64,000 nucleotides of DNA from Actinoplanes derwentensis (GCF_900104725.1 NZ_LT629758.1:5780501-5844500); one strand, 5' to 3'. Shown: positions 8,921 to 18,448, counted from the stretch's first letter. Numbers and translations: made by a program. The notes: generated by a model not told the origin, from the sequence alone.

Positions 8921-10069
8921 GTGGATTACACAGGCGATCCGGCCGGGGCGCACGCGTACCTGGATGCCGCCACCGCCGCGCCGCTGCACCCGGTGGCGCG
9001 CGAGGCGCTGGTCGCCTCGCTGGCCGACGGCTGGGCGGACCCGTCCCGGCTCTATGCGGTGGGCCGGCGGGCGCAGTTGTTGCGGGAGGCGTCGGCCGAG
9101 GCGGTCGCGGAGATTCTTCTGGTACGTCCGGACGAGGTCTCGTTCTGGGCCTCGGGGACGGCCGCCGCCCAGGCCGCGGTGCTCGGTGGGCTCGGTGGCC
9201 GGAAACGGGCCGGCCGGGTTCTGGTGCATTCGGCGATCGAGCATTCCGCGGTTCTGCACGCGGCGCGCACTGCCGAGGCGGTGGAGGTGGGGGTGGACCG
9301 GCTGGGCCGGCTCGACCTGGACTCCTGGTCGGCTGAGGTGCGGCGGCCGGGGGTGGCTCTGGCGTCGCTGATCAGCGCCAGTCACGAGGTGGGCACGGTG
9401 CAGCCGGTGGCGGCGGCGGCCGAGTCGTGCGCGGCGGCGGGGGTGCCGCTCTTCGTGGACGCGGCGCAGACCGTCGGGCGCGCGCCGTTGCCGCCGGGGT
9501 GGTCGCTGTTGAGTGCGAGCGCCCACAAGTGGGGTGGCCCGGCCGGGGTCGGTGTCCTGGTGGTGCGTAAGGGCGTGCGCTGGCTGTCGCCGTACCCGCA
9601 GGATGATCTGCACCGCCCGGGGAACAATCCGGGCGCGCCCGGCCTGCCGCAGGTGGTCGCGGCGGCCGCGAGTCTGCGGGCCGCGGCGGGTGAGGCGGAG
9701 GCTGAGGGGGTGCGGCTGGGTGCGCTCGTGGACCGGATCCGGGAGCGGGTCGCGGCGACGGTGCCGGATGTGGAGATCGTCGGCGATCCGGTCGGGCGGC
9801 TGCCGCATCTGGTGACGTTCAGTTGCTTGTACGTGGATGGCGAGGCGCTGTTGCACGCCTTGGACCGGCGTGGTTTCGCGGTGTCGTCGGGTTCCTCGTG
9901 TACGTCGTCGACGCTGCGGCCGAGTCATGTGCTGGAGGCGATGGGTGTGCTCAGTCACGGCAATGTGCGGGTGTCGCTGCACCGGGGGGTCACGGAGGCG
10001 GATGTGGACCGGTTCCTGGCGGTGTTGCCGGGTGTGGTCGCGGATCTCCGGGCGGAGGCCGGGTTCTGA
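8921..10069 (+). CDS. Cysteine desulfurase, class V aminotransferase family
   Basis: PLP enzyme (IscS/NifS type) removing sulfur from cysteine as a persulfide. The 382-residue protein starts at GTG 8921 (VDYTGD); the reading frame is open upstream but the extra residues look non-coding. The PLP lysine lies in SASAHKWGGPAGVG and the mobile-loop catalytic Cys in SSGSSCTSS. It overlaps a TusA-like gene, so the pair probably forms a sulfur relay from cysteine to a carrier. It sits near an ErpA-type gene and nadA, both Fe-S related. Confidence 0.9.
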   Translation: MDYTGDPAGAHAYLDAATAAPLHPVAREALVASLADGWADPSRLYAVGRRAQLLREASAEAVAEILLVRPDEVSFWASGTAAAQAAVLGGLGGRKRAGRVLVHSAIEHSAVLHAARTAEAVEVGVDRLGRLDLDSWSAEVRRPGVALASLISASHEVGTVQPVAAAAESCAAAGVPLFVDAAQTVGRAPLPPGWSLLSASAHKWGGPAGVGVLVVRKGVRWLSPYPQDDLHRPGNNPGAPGLPQVVAAAASLRAAAGEAEAEGVRLGALVDRIRERVAATVPDVEIVGDPVGRLPHLVTFSCLYVDGEALLHALDRRGFAVSSGSSCTSSTLRPSHVLEAMGVLSHGNVRVSLHRGVTEADVDRFLAVLPGVVADLRAEAGF

Positions 10070-10275
10070 TCACGCTTGATTGCCGTGGGCTGCGTTGTCC
10101 GATCCCGATCATCCGGCTGGCGAAGGCGATGCCGGATGTGCCGGTCGGTGGGGTGGTGCGGGTGCTCGCCGACGACCCGGCCGCGGCCAACGACATCCCT
10201 GCCTGGTGCCGGATGAAGGGCCAGGAGTTCGTCGCGGCCGACGGCCACGCGTTCGATGTGCGGCGCGTTATCTGA
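10066..10275 (+). CDS. TusA-family sulfur carrier protein
   Basis: A roughly 69-residue SirA/TusA-like protein: TLDCRGLRCPIPIIRLAKAM contains the signature CPxP with its sulfur-carrying Cys, followed by the VLADDPAAANDIPAWC segment typical of the family. It immediately follows and overlaps the cysteine desulfurase, its presumed sulfur donor. No ATG, GTG or TTG lies in frame at the boundary; the best start is CTG 10066 overlapping the TGA, so the start is uncertain. Its 3' end overlaps the convergent kinase gene by eight bases. Confidence 0.82.
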   Translation: MITLDCRGLRCPIPIIRLAKAMPDVPVGGVVRVLADDPAAANDIPAWCRMKGQEFVAADGHAFDVRRVI

Positions 10276-10768
10276 GGTAGTCGATCACCGGTGGGACCGG
10301 GTCTTTGGCGAGCCAGGAGTCGACGACCAGGCGTGGGCCGAGGTACGGCTCGTATTCGGCCCGGCGTTCCAGGACTCGCACCCAGTCGGGGATGCCTTCG
10401 TGGTCGCGGGCCTGGTAGCGCTCCTCGACCCGCCGCCGGTGTTCGGTGTCGTCGCCGCAGATCACTTCGACGACGCGGAGTGGCACCTGCATCCGTTCGG
10501 CCAGGTCGGTCCACAGCTCGCGGGCCGCTTTGACCGGGTTGACCGCGTCGATGATGACGTGGTGCCCGATCTTGAGTTGTTCCTCGGCGAGTGCGGCGAT
10601 CACGCCGTAGGCCGCGTAGCCGGGCCGGTGCTCGTGCACGCCGTAGCGCTGCAGGGTGAAGTCGACCGTGTCGACCGCCAGGACCGCCGCGGGCAGCTCG
10701 GCTGCGACCGCGGCGGCCAGGGTGCTCTTGCCGACTCCGGGGAGTCCGGCGAAAACCGCTAGAACCAT
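10268..10768 (-). CDS. P-loop kinase (AAA_33-like / predicted small-molecule kinase)
   Basis: A 166-residue single-domain NTPase. Residues 7-15 form a Walker A motif (GLPGVGKST), VDTVDF may bind the nucleotide-side Mg, HHVIIDAVNP resembles the substrate/LID region of gluconate- or zeta-type kinases, and an Arg-rich lid (HRRRVEERYQAR) follows. It starts at ATG 10768; the upstream open frame is non-coding in appearance. The substrate cannot be told. It is convergent with the TusA-like gene and lies 17 bases downstream of the PfkB gene, probably co-transcribed. Confidence 0.75.
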   Translation of the reverse strand: MVLAVFAGLPGVGKSTLAAAVAAELPAAVLAVDTVDFTLQRYGVHEHRPGYAAYGVIAALAEEQLKIGHHVIIDAVNPVKAARELWTDLAERMQVPLRVVEVICGDDTEHRRRVEERYQARDHEGIPDWVRVLERRAEYEPYLGPRLVVDSWLAKDPVPPVIDYLR

Positions 10769-10785
10769 TTCTCTAGATCTACGCC

Positions 10786-11808
<1,023 letters not shown>

Positions 11809-11827
11809 CTACCGGTCGGTTACACAG

Positions 11828-11859
11828 AACAGGCCGCCCCGTGAACGGGACGGCCTGTT
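11828..11859 (-). terminator. Terminator of the ErpA-type gene
   Basis: The sequence aacaggccg-cccc and its complement form a strong stem with a gtga-type loop between the end of the ErpA-type gene and the PfkB gene. Read on the minus strand it follows the stop codon by about 17 bases. Confidence 0.7.
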
Positions 11860-11876
11860 TCTGGAGTTGCTTGGGA

Positions 11877-12245
11877 TCAGTGGAACGAGTCACCGCAGGC
11901 GCAGGAGTTCTGCGCGTTCGGGTTGTCGATCGTGAAGCCCTGGGCGTCGATGCGGTCGGCGAAGTCGATGGTCGCGCCCGCGAGGTAGGGCGTGCTCATC
12001 CGGTCCACCACGACCTCGACACCGTCGAAGTCGGTGACGACGTCTCCGTCGAGCGAACGCTCGTCGAAGAAGAGCTGGTAACGCATGCCGGAGCAGCCAC
12101 CGGGCTGTACGGCGATGCGCAGGCGCAGGTCGTCGCGCCCTTCCTGCTCGATCAGGGCCTTGACCTTCACCGCGGCGACGTCGGTGAGGTTGATGCCGGT
12201 CGGGGCAGTCGCCTCGGTCGACTCGGTGTGCGCTTCAGTGGTCAC
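11877..12245 (-). CDS. erpA: HesB/IscA/ErpA-type iron-sulfur cluster insertion protein
   Basis: A-type Fe-S carrier, 122 residues, starting at GTG 12245 with GGGAGAT just upstream (longer open frame rejected). The three conserved cysteines are present: one in QPGGCSGMRY and two in NSCACGDSF. It probably delivers clusters to target enzymes; lipA and nadA in this window encode such proteins. The neighbours match Rv2204c in M. tuberculosis. A single-gene unit, ended by the hairpin at 11828. Confidence 0.92.
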   Translation of the reverse strand: MTTEAHTESTEATAPTGINLTDVAAVKVKALIEQEGRDDLRLRIAVQPGGCSGMRYQLFFDERSLDGDVVTDFDGVEVVVDRMSTPYLAGATIDFADRIDAQGFTIDNPNAQNSCACGDSFH

Positions 12246-12346
12246 GTAGGTATCTCCCTGCCAGGTGCGGTCATGTGCCGTACAGGCCAACGCTAACCCC
12301 ATTCCCGGGGATTCCCAATCCGGGCGGGTCGCAGATCACCAACTGC

Positions 12347-13453
12347 CTACCTACTCCATTGCCCGGCGAGGCGTGCGGCGAGTTCCCGCAGGCCGCGGGC
12401 CGGTTCGGCCAGAGCCGTCTCTACGTTGCCGAAATGTTCGACCAGGGTGTGGGTTTCGGTCACACCAGCCGCAGACGCCTCACGCTGACCGGTCTCGTTG
12501 CGCCCGGCCAGCACCACGCAGGGCAGACCCCGATCCTGGGCGCCGGCGGCGATCCCGGCGACCACCTTGCCGCGCAGCGACTGGTGATCGAACGATCCCT
12601 CGCCGGTGATCACCAGGTCGGCGGCGTCGAGTTCCCGGTCCAGGCCGATCAGATTCGTGACCAGGTTGATACCCGAGGTCACCCGGCCGCCGAGCGCGAT
12701 CAGGGCGGCGCCGATCCCGCCGGCCGCACCGCCGCCCGGCTGCAGGGCCAGGTCCTTGATCCCGAACGCCTGCTCCAGCACGCCCGCGAAGTGTTCCAGG
12801 GCCGCGTCGAGCAGCAGCACATCCTCGCGGGAGGCGCCCTTCTGCGGGCCGAAGACGTTGCTGGCGCCGTGCAGGCCGGTCAGCGGGTTGTCGACGTCGG
12901 TCGCGGCCACCAGGCGCACCTGGCGTAGCTGCGGCACCCCGCCGAGGGCGGTCGCGGCGCTCAGGGCCGCACCGCCGTACGGCAGGGCCAGTCCGGCGGC
13001 GTCCAGTGGGGCCGCGCCGAGGGCGGCCAGCATGCCCGCGCCGGCGTCGTTGACCGCCGAACCACCGAGGCCGACCACGATCTCGACCGCCCCGGTCTCG
13101 ACCGCGGCGGCCAGGAGCAGGCCCAGACCGTACGAGGTGGCCGCTCTGGGGTTTCGCTCTTCGGCGGTGAGCAGGTGCAGGCCGCAAGCCTGCGCGCTCT
13201 CCACGTAGGCGACGCCGCCGGCGTGGAGGATCTCGCCCCGGGCCGGGCGGCCCAGCGGGTCGACGGTGTCCACCGGGATGCGGCGGCCGTCCAGGGCGGC
13301 GGCGAGGACCTCGACGAATCCGGGGCCGCCGTCGGCGAGCGGGCGCTGGACGAGGACGTCGCCGGGCACGGACCAGCCGTCCGCGACGGCCTGGGCGACT
13401 TCGGGAGCGGAGAGGGTACCGGCGAACTTGTCCGGACAGATCAGTACGCGCAC
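12347..13453 (-). CDS. Glycerate kinase (type I, GlxK/GarK family)
   Basis: A 368-residue glycerate kinase, phosphorylating glycerate for entry to glycolysis. The N-terminus VRVLICPDKFAGTLSA is the family signature, followed by RPLADGGPGFVEVL, the nucleotide-site VVGLGGSAVNDAGAGML and, near the C-terminus, ITGEGSFDHQSLRGK. The GTG at 13453 is chosen as start because the protein aligns from VRVLI; the much longer open frame upstream is antisense to nadA. Divergent from nadA, with about 60 bases between. Confidence 0.92.
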   Translation of the reverse strand: MRVLICPDKFAGTLSAPEVAQAVADGWSVPGDVLVQRPLADGGPGFVEVLAAALDGRRIPVDTVDPLGRPARGEILHAGGVAYVESAQACGLHLLTAEERNPRAATSYGLGLLLAAAVETGAVEIVVGLGGSAVNDAGAGMLAALGAAPLDAAGLALPYGGAALSAATALGGVPQLRQVRLVAATDVDNPLTGLHGASNVFGPQKGASREDVLLLDAALEHFAGVLEQAFGIKDLALQPGGGAAGGIGAALIALGGRVTSGINLVTNLIGLDRELDAADLVITGEGSFDHQSLRGKVVAGIAAGAQDRGLPCVVLAGRNETGQREASAAGVTETHTLVEHFGNVETALAEPARGLRELAARLAGQWSR

Positions 13454-13513
13454 CCCGCGAGTGTGGCAGGCCACTGTCCGGGGCGCAGCTACCGTCTCAT
13501 CCGCTGTGCGACC

Positions 13514-14692
13514 ATGGGCGGCGTGACGGCGACCTGGACCGAACCCTCGAACACCCCGTTGAGCCTGCTTCTGCTCGGTAAGGGCGTCGACCCCGCGAGC
13601 GAGCGTGGCGTGGACTGCCCCGGCGATCTGCCCGCTCCCAGTGATCCCGATCTGGTGGCCCGGGCGACCGCGGCCAAGGCGGCTCTCGGCGACCGGGTGT
13701 TCGTGCTCGGGCATCACTATCAGCGTGACGAGGTGATCCAGTTCGCCGACGTCACCGGTGACTCGTTCAAGCTCGCCCAGCAGGCGGCGGCGCGGCCGGA
13801 CGCGGAGTTCATCGTGTTCTGCGGTGTGCACTTCATGGCCGAGAGCGCCGACATCCTGACCACTGCGGACCAGCGGGTCATCCTGCCCGACCTGGCGGCC
13901 GGCTGTTCGATGGCCGACATGGCGGTGCTCGGCCAGGTCGAGACCGCGTGGGAGCACTTCGAGGACCTGGGCATCACCGACCAGATCGTGCCGGTGACGT
14001 ACATGAACTCGTCCGCCGACATCAAGGGTTTCGTCGGCCGTAACAACGGTGTGGTCTGCACCTCGTCGAACGCGAAGCGGGCTCTGGACTGGTCGTTCGA
14101 GCAGGGTTCGAAGGTGTTCTTCCTGCCGGATCAGCACCTGGGGCGCAACACGGCCGTGCTGGAGATGGGTTTCGACCTGGACGACTGTGTCCTCTACGAC
14201 CCGCACAAGCCGCAGGGTGGTCTCACCGCTGAGCAGCTGGTGAACGCGAAGATGATCCTCTGGCGCGGGCACTGTTCGGTGCACGGCCGGTTCACCATCG
14301 ACAGTGTCCGGGAGGTCCGCGAGCGGGTGCCCGGTGTCAACGTGCTGGTCCACCCGGAGTGCCGGCACGACGTGGTGCGGGCCGCCGACTACGTCGGCTC
14401 GACCGAGTACATCATCCGGGCTCTCGACGCGGCTCCGGCCGGTTCGTCGTGGGCGGTGGGGACCGAGCTCAATCTGGTCCGGCGTCTCGCGCTGGCCCAC
14501 CCGGACAAGCAGGTCATGTTCCTCGACCGGTCGGTCTGCTACTGCTCGACGATGAACCGCATCGACCTTCCTCATCTGGTCTGGACGCTGGAGGAACTGG
14601 TCGCGGGCCGGGTCCCCAACGTGATCACGGTCGACGAGAAGACCGCGCGTGACGCTCGGGTCGCTTTGGACCAGATGCTCGCCTTGCCGTGA
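13514..14692 (+). CDS. nadA: Quinolinate synthase A
   Basis: 4Fe-4S enzyme condensing iminoaspartate with dihydroxyacetone phosphate to quinolinate in NAD synthesis. The 392-residue protein has the family core (VLGHHYQRDEV, FVGRNNGVVCTSSNA) and the three cluster cysteines in FCGVHFM, HPECRHDV and CYCSTMNRI. ATG 13514 gives the common N-terminus; GTG 13523 is the alternative. No nadB or nadC is adjacent, so it is a single gene here, followed by a terminator. Confidence 0.95.
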   Translation: MGGVTATWTEPSNTPLSLLLLGKGVDPASERGVDCPGDLPAPSDPDLVARATAAKAALGDRVFVLGHHYQRDEVIQFADVTGDSFKLAQQAAARPDAEFIVFCGVHFMAESADILTTADQRVILPDLAAGCSMADMAVLGQVETAWEHFEDLGITDQIVPVTYMNSSADIKGFVGRNNGVVCTSSNAKRALDWSFEQGSKVFFLPDQHLGRNTAVLEMGFDLDDCVLYDPHKPQGGLTAEQLVNAKMILWRGHCSVHGRFTIDSVREVRERVPGVNVLVHPECRHDVVRAADYVGSTEYIIRALDAAPAGSSWAVGTELNLVRRLALAHPDKQVMFLDRSVCYCSTMNRIDLPHLVWTLEELVAGRVPNVITVDEKTARDARVALDQMLALP

Positions 14693-14709
14693 CTCTGCGT
14701 AACCGAATG

Positions 14710-14733
14710 AATCCATCCTTTTGGTGGATTTTT
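14710..14733 (+). terminator. Rho-independent terminator of nadA
   Basis: AATCCATCC, a TTTT loop and GGTGGATT form a short stem followed by a T run, 17 bases after the nadA stop. Confidence 0.65.
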
Positions 14734-14734
14734 G

Positions 14735-14769
14735 AGGCGGTTCTCAAGTGCTCTTCTTGAGAACCGCCT
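14735..14769. repeat. Perfect 14-bp inverted repeat before murA
   Basis: Arms aggcggttctcaag (14735-14748) and its complement (14756-14769) enclose a seven-base loop. It lies directly after the nadA terminator and about 180 bases before murA. It could be a second terminator or an operator. The rest of 14770-14951 shows no gene. Confidence 0.6.
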
Positions 14770-14951
14770 GGGCAGGTAGAACTCGAATCAGGCTAGTCAA
14801 CAGCATTTAAACGGCGATTCAAGCCTTGCGGCGGCTGCCGTTTACGTCACTCAGCGCTATGCTTCCCCGGTTGCAGAATCGGGTACCCCCGCCCGCGCTC
14901 TGCTTACTCGATCACCCCGGGCGTTCCGACGCCTACCGGCTGGAGGTTACG

Positions 14952-16307
14952 TTGACCGACGATGTCCTGATCGTGCACGGTGGCACACCGCTGCAGGGTC
15001 AGATCCGGGTCCGCGGCGCCAAGAATCTCGTCTCCAAGGCCATGGTCGCCGCCCTTCTCGGTGAGACCCCGAGCCGCCTCTTCGACGTTCCGCGAATCCG
15101 GGACGTCGAGGTGGTCAGCGGCCTTCTCGAGCTGCACGGCGTGAAGGTCACCGCCGGTGTCGAGGACGGCGAACTGATGCTGGACCCCACTAGCGTGGAG
15201 AGTGCCAGCACCGACGAGATCAACGTGCACGCGGGCTCGAGCCGTATTCCGATCCTGCTCTGCGGCCCGCTGCTGCACCGCCTCGGTCACGCGTTCATTC
15301 CCGACCTGGGTGGCTGCCACATCGGCCCGCGCCCGATCGACTTCCACATCCAGTCGCTGCGCGAGTTCGGCGCGGTCGTCGACAAGACCCCCGAGGGTAT
15401 GCACCTGAGCGCGCCCAACGGGCTGCACGGGGCCAAGCTCGAACTGCCGTACCCCAGCGTCGGCGCCACCGAGCAGGTCCTGCTCACCGCCGTCCGCGCC
15501 GAGGGCGTCACCGAGCTGCGCAACGCGGCCATCGAGCCGGAGATCATGGACCTGATCTGCATCCTGCAGAAGATGGGCGCCATCATCACGGTGCACACCG
15601 ACCGGGTCATCGAGATCCAGGGCGTGCCCCGGCTGTACGGCTACGAGCACAAGCCGATCCCGGACCGCATCGAGGCCGCCAGCTGGGCCGCGGCCGCCCT
15701 CGCCACTCGCGGCGAGATCGAGGTCCTCGGCGCCCGCCAGGCCGACATGATGACGTTCCTCAACGTCTTCCGGTCCATCGGCGGCGAGCTGAAGATCACC
15801 GACGACCGGGTGGCCCGGGACGGCATCGCCGGCGCCCAGGGCGGCATCAAGTTCTGGCACCCCGGCGGCGAGCTCAAGGCCGTCGCGCTGGAGACCGACG
15901 TGCATCCCGGGTTCATGACCGACTGGCAGCAGCCGCTGGTCGTCGCCCTCACCCAGGCGCACGGCATCTCGATCATGCACGAGACCGTGTACGAGCAGCG
16001 GCTCGGCTACACCGAGGCGCTGAACACGATGGGCGCCACCATCCAGGTCTACCGCGACTGCCTCGGTGGCACCCCGTGCCGCTTCGGCCGCCGCAACTTC
16101 ATGCACTCCGCAGTGATCGCCGGCCCGTCCAAGCTGCACGCGGCCGACCTGCGCATCCCCGACCTGCGGGCCGGGTTCGCGCACCTGATCGCGGCGCTCG
16201 CCGCCGAAGGCACCTCCCGGGTGTACGGCGTCGACCTGATCAAGCGGGGCTACGAGGACTTCGAGGGCAAGCTGGCCGCCCTCGGTGCGCACGTCGAGCG
16301 CCCCTGA
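14952..16307 (+). CDS. murA: UDP-N-acetylglucosamine 1-carboxyvinyltransferase
   Basis: First committed step of peptidoglycan synthesis, adding enolpyruvate to UDP-GlcNAc. The 451-residue protein begins at TTG 14952, decided by GGAGGT five bases upstream; an in-frame ATG at 14826 has no such site. RVRGAKNLVSKAMVAALL is the substrate-binding start, and the catalytic loop LGGCHIGPRPIDFH keeps the Cys targeted by fosfomycin. Late conserved blocks PDLRAGFAHLIAALAAEG are intact. Monocistronic, between strong hairpins. Confidence 0.93.
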   Translation: MTDDVLIVHGGTPLQGQIRVRGAKNLVSKAMVAALLGETPSRLFDVPRIRDVEVVSGLLELHGVKVTAGVEDGELMLDPTSVESASTDEINVHAGSSRIPILLCGPLLHRLGHAFIPDLGGCHIGPRPIDFHIQSLREFGAVVDKTPEGMHLSAPNGLHGAKLELPYPSVGATEQVLLTAVRAEGVTELRNAAIEPEIMDLICILQKMGAIITVHTDRVIEIQGVPRLYGYEHKPIPDRIEAASWAAAALATRGEIEVLGARQADMMTFLNVFRSIGGELKITDDRVARDGIAGAQGGIKFWHPGGELKAVALETDVHPGFMTDWQQPLVVALTQAHGISIMHETVYEQRLGYTEALNTMGATIQVYRDCLGGTPCRFGRRNFMHSAVIAGPSKLHAADLRIPDLRAGFAHLIAALAAEGTSRVYGVDLIKRGYEDFEGKLAALGAHVERP

Positions 16308-16335
16308 CCCCTCGGTTCGTCCAGTTGGATCGTCA

Positions 16336-16366
16336 GCAGAGAGGCCGGGATCCCCGGCCTCTCTGC
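16336..16366 (+). terminator. Terminator of murA
   Basis: gcagagaggccggg and its complement around an atc loop, followed by gctttt, 28 bases after the murA stop. Confidence 0.85.
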
Positions 16367-16453
16367 GCTTTTCGGTCATCGCACGGCCCCGGCCGGGCAG
16401 TCGCCGGCCCACCCCGGAGACGGGATCTGTCGGCGATTTAGTCACGATCAACG

Positions 16454-16476
16454 GCGCGGTGTGTGACACACCGCGC
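16454..16476. promoter_or_regulatory. Operator-like dyad before the DUF3043-type gene
   Basis: gcgcggtgtg-tga-cacaccgcgc is a perfect 10-bp dyad ending 21 bases before the GTG start of the next gene. It is not followed by T residues, so an operator or mRNA hairpin is more likely than a terminator. Confidence 0.4.
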
Positions 16477-16497
16477 TGTTTGGCTACGCTTCTTCAC

Positions 16498-17121
16498 GTG
16501 TCCCCGCTGTTTCGCCGCAAGCCAGACGACCTCGTCGCCGACGCGACCTCCTCGGTAACCCAGGAGGATTCCGCCTCGGCGCATCCCAAGGGCTACACCC
16601 CCAGCAAGAAAGAGCTGGGCGTGGTGACGCCGAAACGGGTCGCCCAGGGCCGCCGCGTGCAGGACCCGGCGCCGGCCAACCGCAAGGAGGCTTACAAGCA
16701 GCTCCGTGAGCGGCAGCGGGCCGAGCGTGCCGAAGCCTCCGAGGGCATGCGCAACGGTGACGAGCGTTACCTGCTGGCCCGCGACCGGGGGCCGGAGCGT
16801 TCGCTGGTCCGGGACCTCGTCGACTCGCGGCGCACCGCCGGGTCGTACTTCATCGGTGGGGCCGTGGTGGTGCTGATCGGCTCGTCCATCGCCATCCCGG
16901 CGGTGCAGCTGGCCAGCAACCTGATCTGGGCCGCTCTGGCGCTCGCCGTCCTCATCGACAGCATCTTCATCGCCCGGCGCATCAAGAAGCAGGTCCAGAC
17001 CCGCTTCCCACAGACCGACCAACGGCTGGGCTCGCTGTATTTCTACGGCATCATGCGTGGCCTGACCTTCCGCCGCATGCGCATCCCGAAGCCGAAGGTC
17101 GACCTGGGCGCCACCGTCTGA
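16498..17121 (+). CDS. DUF3043-type conserved actinobacterial membrane protein
   Basis: A 207-residue protein of unknown function. The N-terminal 110 residues are charged and include a PKGYTPSKKELGVVTPKR motif seen in this actinobacterial family. Two hydrophobic helices follow (GSYFIGGAVVVLIGSSIAIP and the LIWAALALAVLIDSIFIARR segment), then a basic tail with FYGIMRGLTFRRMRIPKPKV. GTG 16498 chosen because the preceding bases are non-coding. Rv2206, in the syntenic M. tuberculosis block, is of the same kind as far as I recall. Confidence 0.8.
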   Translation: MSPLFRRKPDDLVADATSSVTQEDSASAHPKGYTPSKKELGVVTPKRVAQGRRVQDPAPANRKEAYKQLRERQRAERAEASEGMRNGDERYLLARDRGPERSLVRDLVDSRRTAGSYFIGGAVVVLIGSSIAIPAVQLASNLIWAALALAVLIDSIFIARRIKKQVQTRFPQTDQRLGSLYFYGIMRGLTFRRMRIPKPKVDLGATV

Positions 17122-17135
17122 CCCTTAACTTTCTC

Positions 17136-17171
17136 GCGAACGCGGAGGCCCACCCGGGTCTCCGCGTTCGC
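17136..17171. terminator. Terminator between convergent genes
   Basis: gcgaacgcggag (17136-17147) pairs with ctccgcgttcgc (17160-17171), followed by tgttt. It lies between the DUF3043-type gene and azlD and may serve both. Confidence 0.8.
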
Positions 17172-17197
17172 TGTTTCCCGGCCGACTTCAGCTTCGG

Positions 17198-17506
17198 CTA
17201 TGCGACGCCGGCCAGGCGCAGGAGGGCCGTCGTGGCGGCGGCCGCGATCACCACCACGACGAACGGAGCCCGGCGCCAGGCCAGCATGGCTCCGACCAGG
17301 ACTCCGGTGGGGCGGGCCAGGCCGGCGAACTCGCTTCCGGCCATCAGGGCCGCGGTGGCGGCCAGGGCTGCCAGCAGGGCCGCGGCGGACATCGGCAGCA
17401 GGCGTTGCACCGAGGCGGAGAGTTCCAGGCGGTCGCGCAGCAGAACTCCACTGAGCCGGATGGCGTAGGTACCGGCCGCCAGGACCAGGATCGCAGCGAT
17501 CAACAT
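17198..17506 (-). CDS. azlD: AzlD-family branched-chain amino acid transport protein
   Basis: Small partner of the AzlC/YgaZ exporter: 102 residues, four hydrophobic helices, starting MLIAAILVLAAGTYAIRLSG with the RPTGVLVGAMLAWRRAP loop typical of AzlD. The ATG overlaps the azlC stop (17500-17506), so the two are translationally coupled. The pair is thought to export branched-chain amino acids or related compounds across the cytoplasmic membrane. Confidence 0.85.
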   Translation of the reverse strand: MLIAAILVLAAGTYAIRLSGVLLRDRLELSASVQRLLPMSAAALLAALAATAALMAGSEFAGLARPTGVLVGAMLAWRRAPFVVVVIAAAATTALLRLAGVA

Positions 17507-18447
17507 CGCTCCTCCTCGGAGACAGAACCAACGACGGGATCAGGACCGACGGCAGGGTCAGGACCGGCGGCAGGGTCAGGACCGGCAGCAGGGTCAGGAC
17601 CGGCAGCAGGGTCAGGACCGGCAGCAGGGTCAGGACCGGCAGCAGGGTCAGGACCGGCAGCAGGGTCAGGACCGACGGCAGGGTCAGGACCGGCAGCAGG
17701 GTCAGGACCGACGGCAGGGTCAGGACCGGCAGTGGGGTCGTGGCCGGCGACAGGTCCGGGGTCGGCGGCGGGCTTAGGGCGGCGGCGGGGGCGGGGGCGG
17801 AAGAGGACGAACAAGCCCAGGAGTGCGGACATGACCGGGAGGCCGGCGGGCAGGACCGGGGTCGCCAGGACTGCGATGGCGGCTCCGGTCAGGGCGACCA
17901 GGCGAGTGTCGCGGTCGCGGAGCGACGGCAGGATCAGGGCGATCAGGCCGGCCGGGAAAGCGGCGTCGAGGCCGAGGGCGTCGGGGTCGCCGGTGGCGCC
18001 GCCGAGGAGTACACCGAGGACGACACCGGTGTTCCAGGTGACGAAGATGGTGGCGCCGACCAGCCAGTAGACGCGACGCCGGGCGGCCGGGGTGGTCTCG
18101 GCCAGGGCGAACGCGACCGTCTCGTCGGTCATCAGGTGGCTGCCGATCAGCCGGTCCCGCCAGCGGGGGCCGATGGTGCCGGCGACCGCGAGGCCGAACG
18201 GCAGGTGCCGGGCGTTGAGGAGCAGACCGGCCAGGACGGCGGCGATCGGGTTGCCGGCGGCTAGCAGCCCGACGGCCAGGAACTGGGAGCCGCCGGCGAA
18301 CACCAGCACCGACATGACGACCGGAACCCACGCGGGCAGGCCGTACGCGATCGTGATCGCTCCGAAGGAGGCGCCGACCGCGAGAGTCGCGGCGGCCAGG
18401 GCTCCGATGTCTCGCCGTTGGGCTCGCGTTCGATATAACGTCCCCAT
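17500..18447 (-). CDS. azlC: AzlC-family branched-chain amino acid exporter with repetitive tail
   Basis: A 315-residue membrane protein. Residues 1 to about 230 are a standard AzlC domain (FGAITIAYGLPAWVPVVMS, FAGGSQFLAVGLL, NARHLPFGLAVAG, LIGSHLMTDETVAFAL). The last 80-85 residues are about 12 copies of a hexapeptide close to PDPAAG, encoded by an 18-bp minisatellite, which typical AzlC proteins lack. ATG 18447 chosen; the longer open frame is antisense to the XRE gene. Coupled to azlD and divergent from the likely regulator. Confidence 0.85.
   Translation of the reverse strand: MGTLYRTRAQRRDIGALAAATLAVGASFGAITIAYGLPAWVPVVMSVLVFAGGSQFLAVGLLAAGNPIAAVLAGLLLNARHLPFGLAVAGTIGPRWRDRLIGSHLMTDETVAFALAETTPAARRRVYWLVGATIFVTWNTGVVLGVLLGGATGDPDALGLDAAFPAGLIALILPSLRDRDTRLVALTGAAIAVLATPVLPAGLPVMSALLGLFVLFRPRPRRRPKPAADPGPVAGHDPTAGPDPAVGPDPAAGPDPAVGPDPAAGPDPAAGPDPAAGPDPAAGPDPAAGPDPAAGPDPAVGPDPVVGSVSEEERC
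17517..17750 (-). repeat. 18-bp minisatellite inside azlC
   Basis: About a dozen near-identical 18-bp units (ggcagcagggtcaggacc, with variants acggcagg and gcggcagg) are arranged head to tail in frame, so copy-number change would lengthen or shorten the AzlC tail without a frameshift. Confidence 0.9.
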
Positions 18448-18448
18448 A

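Noticed and set aside
12347..14716. A 789-codon minus-strand frame
   Set aside because: Only the part from 13453 is glycerate kinase. The remainder is antisense to nadA, which has intact Fe-S cysteines.
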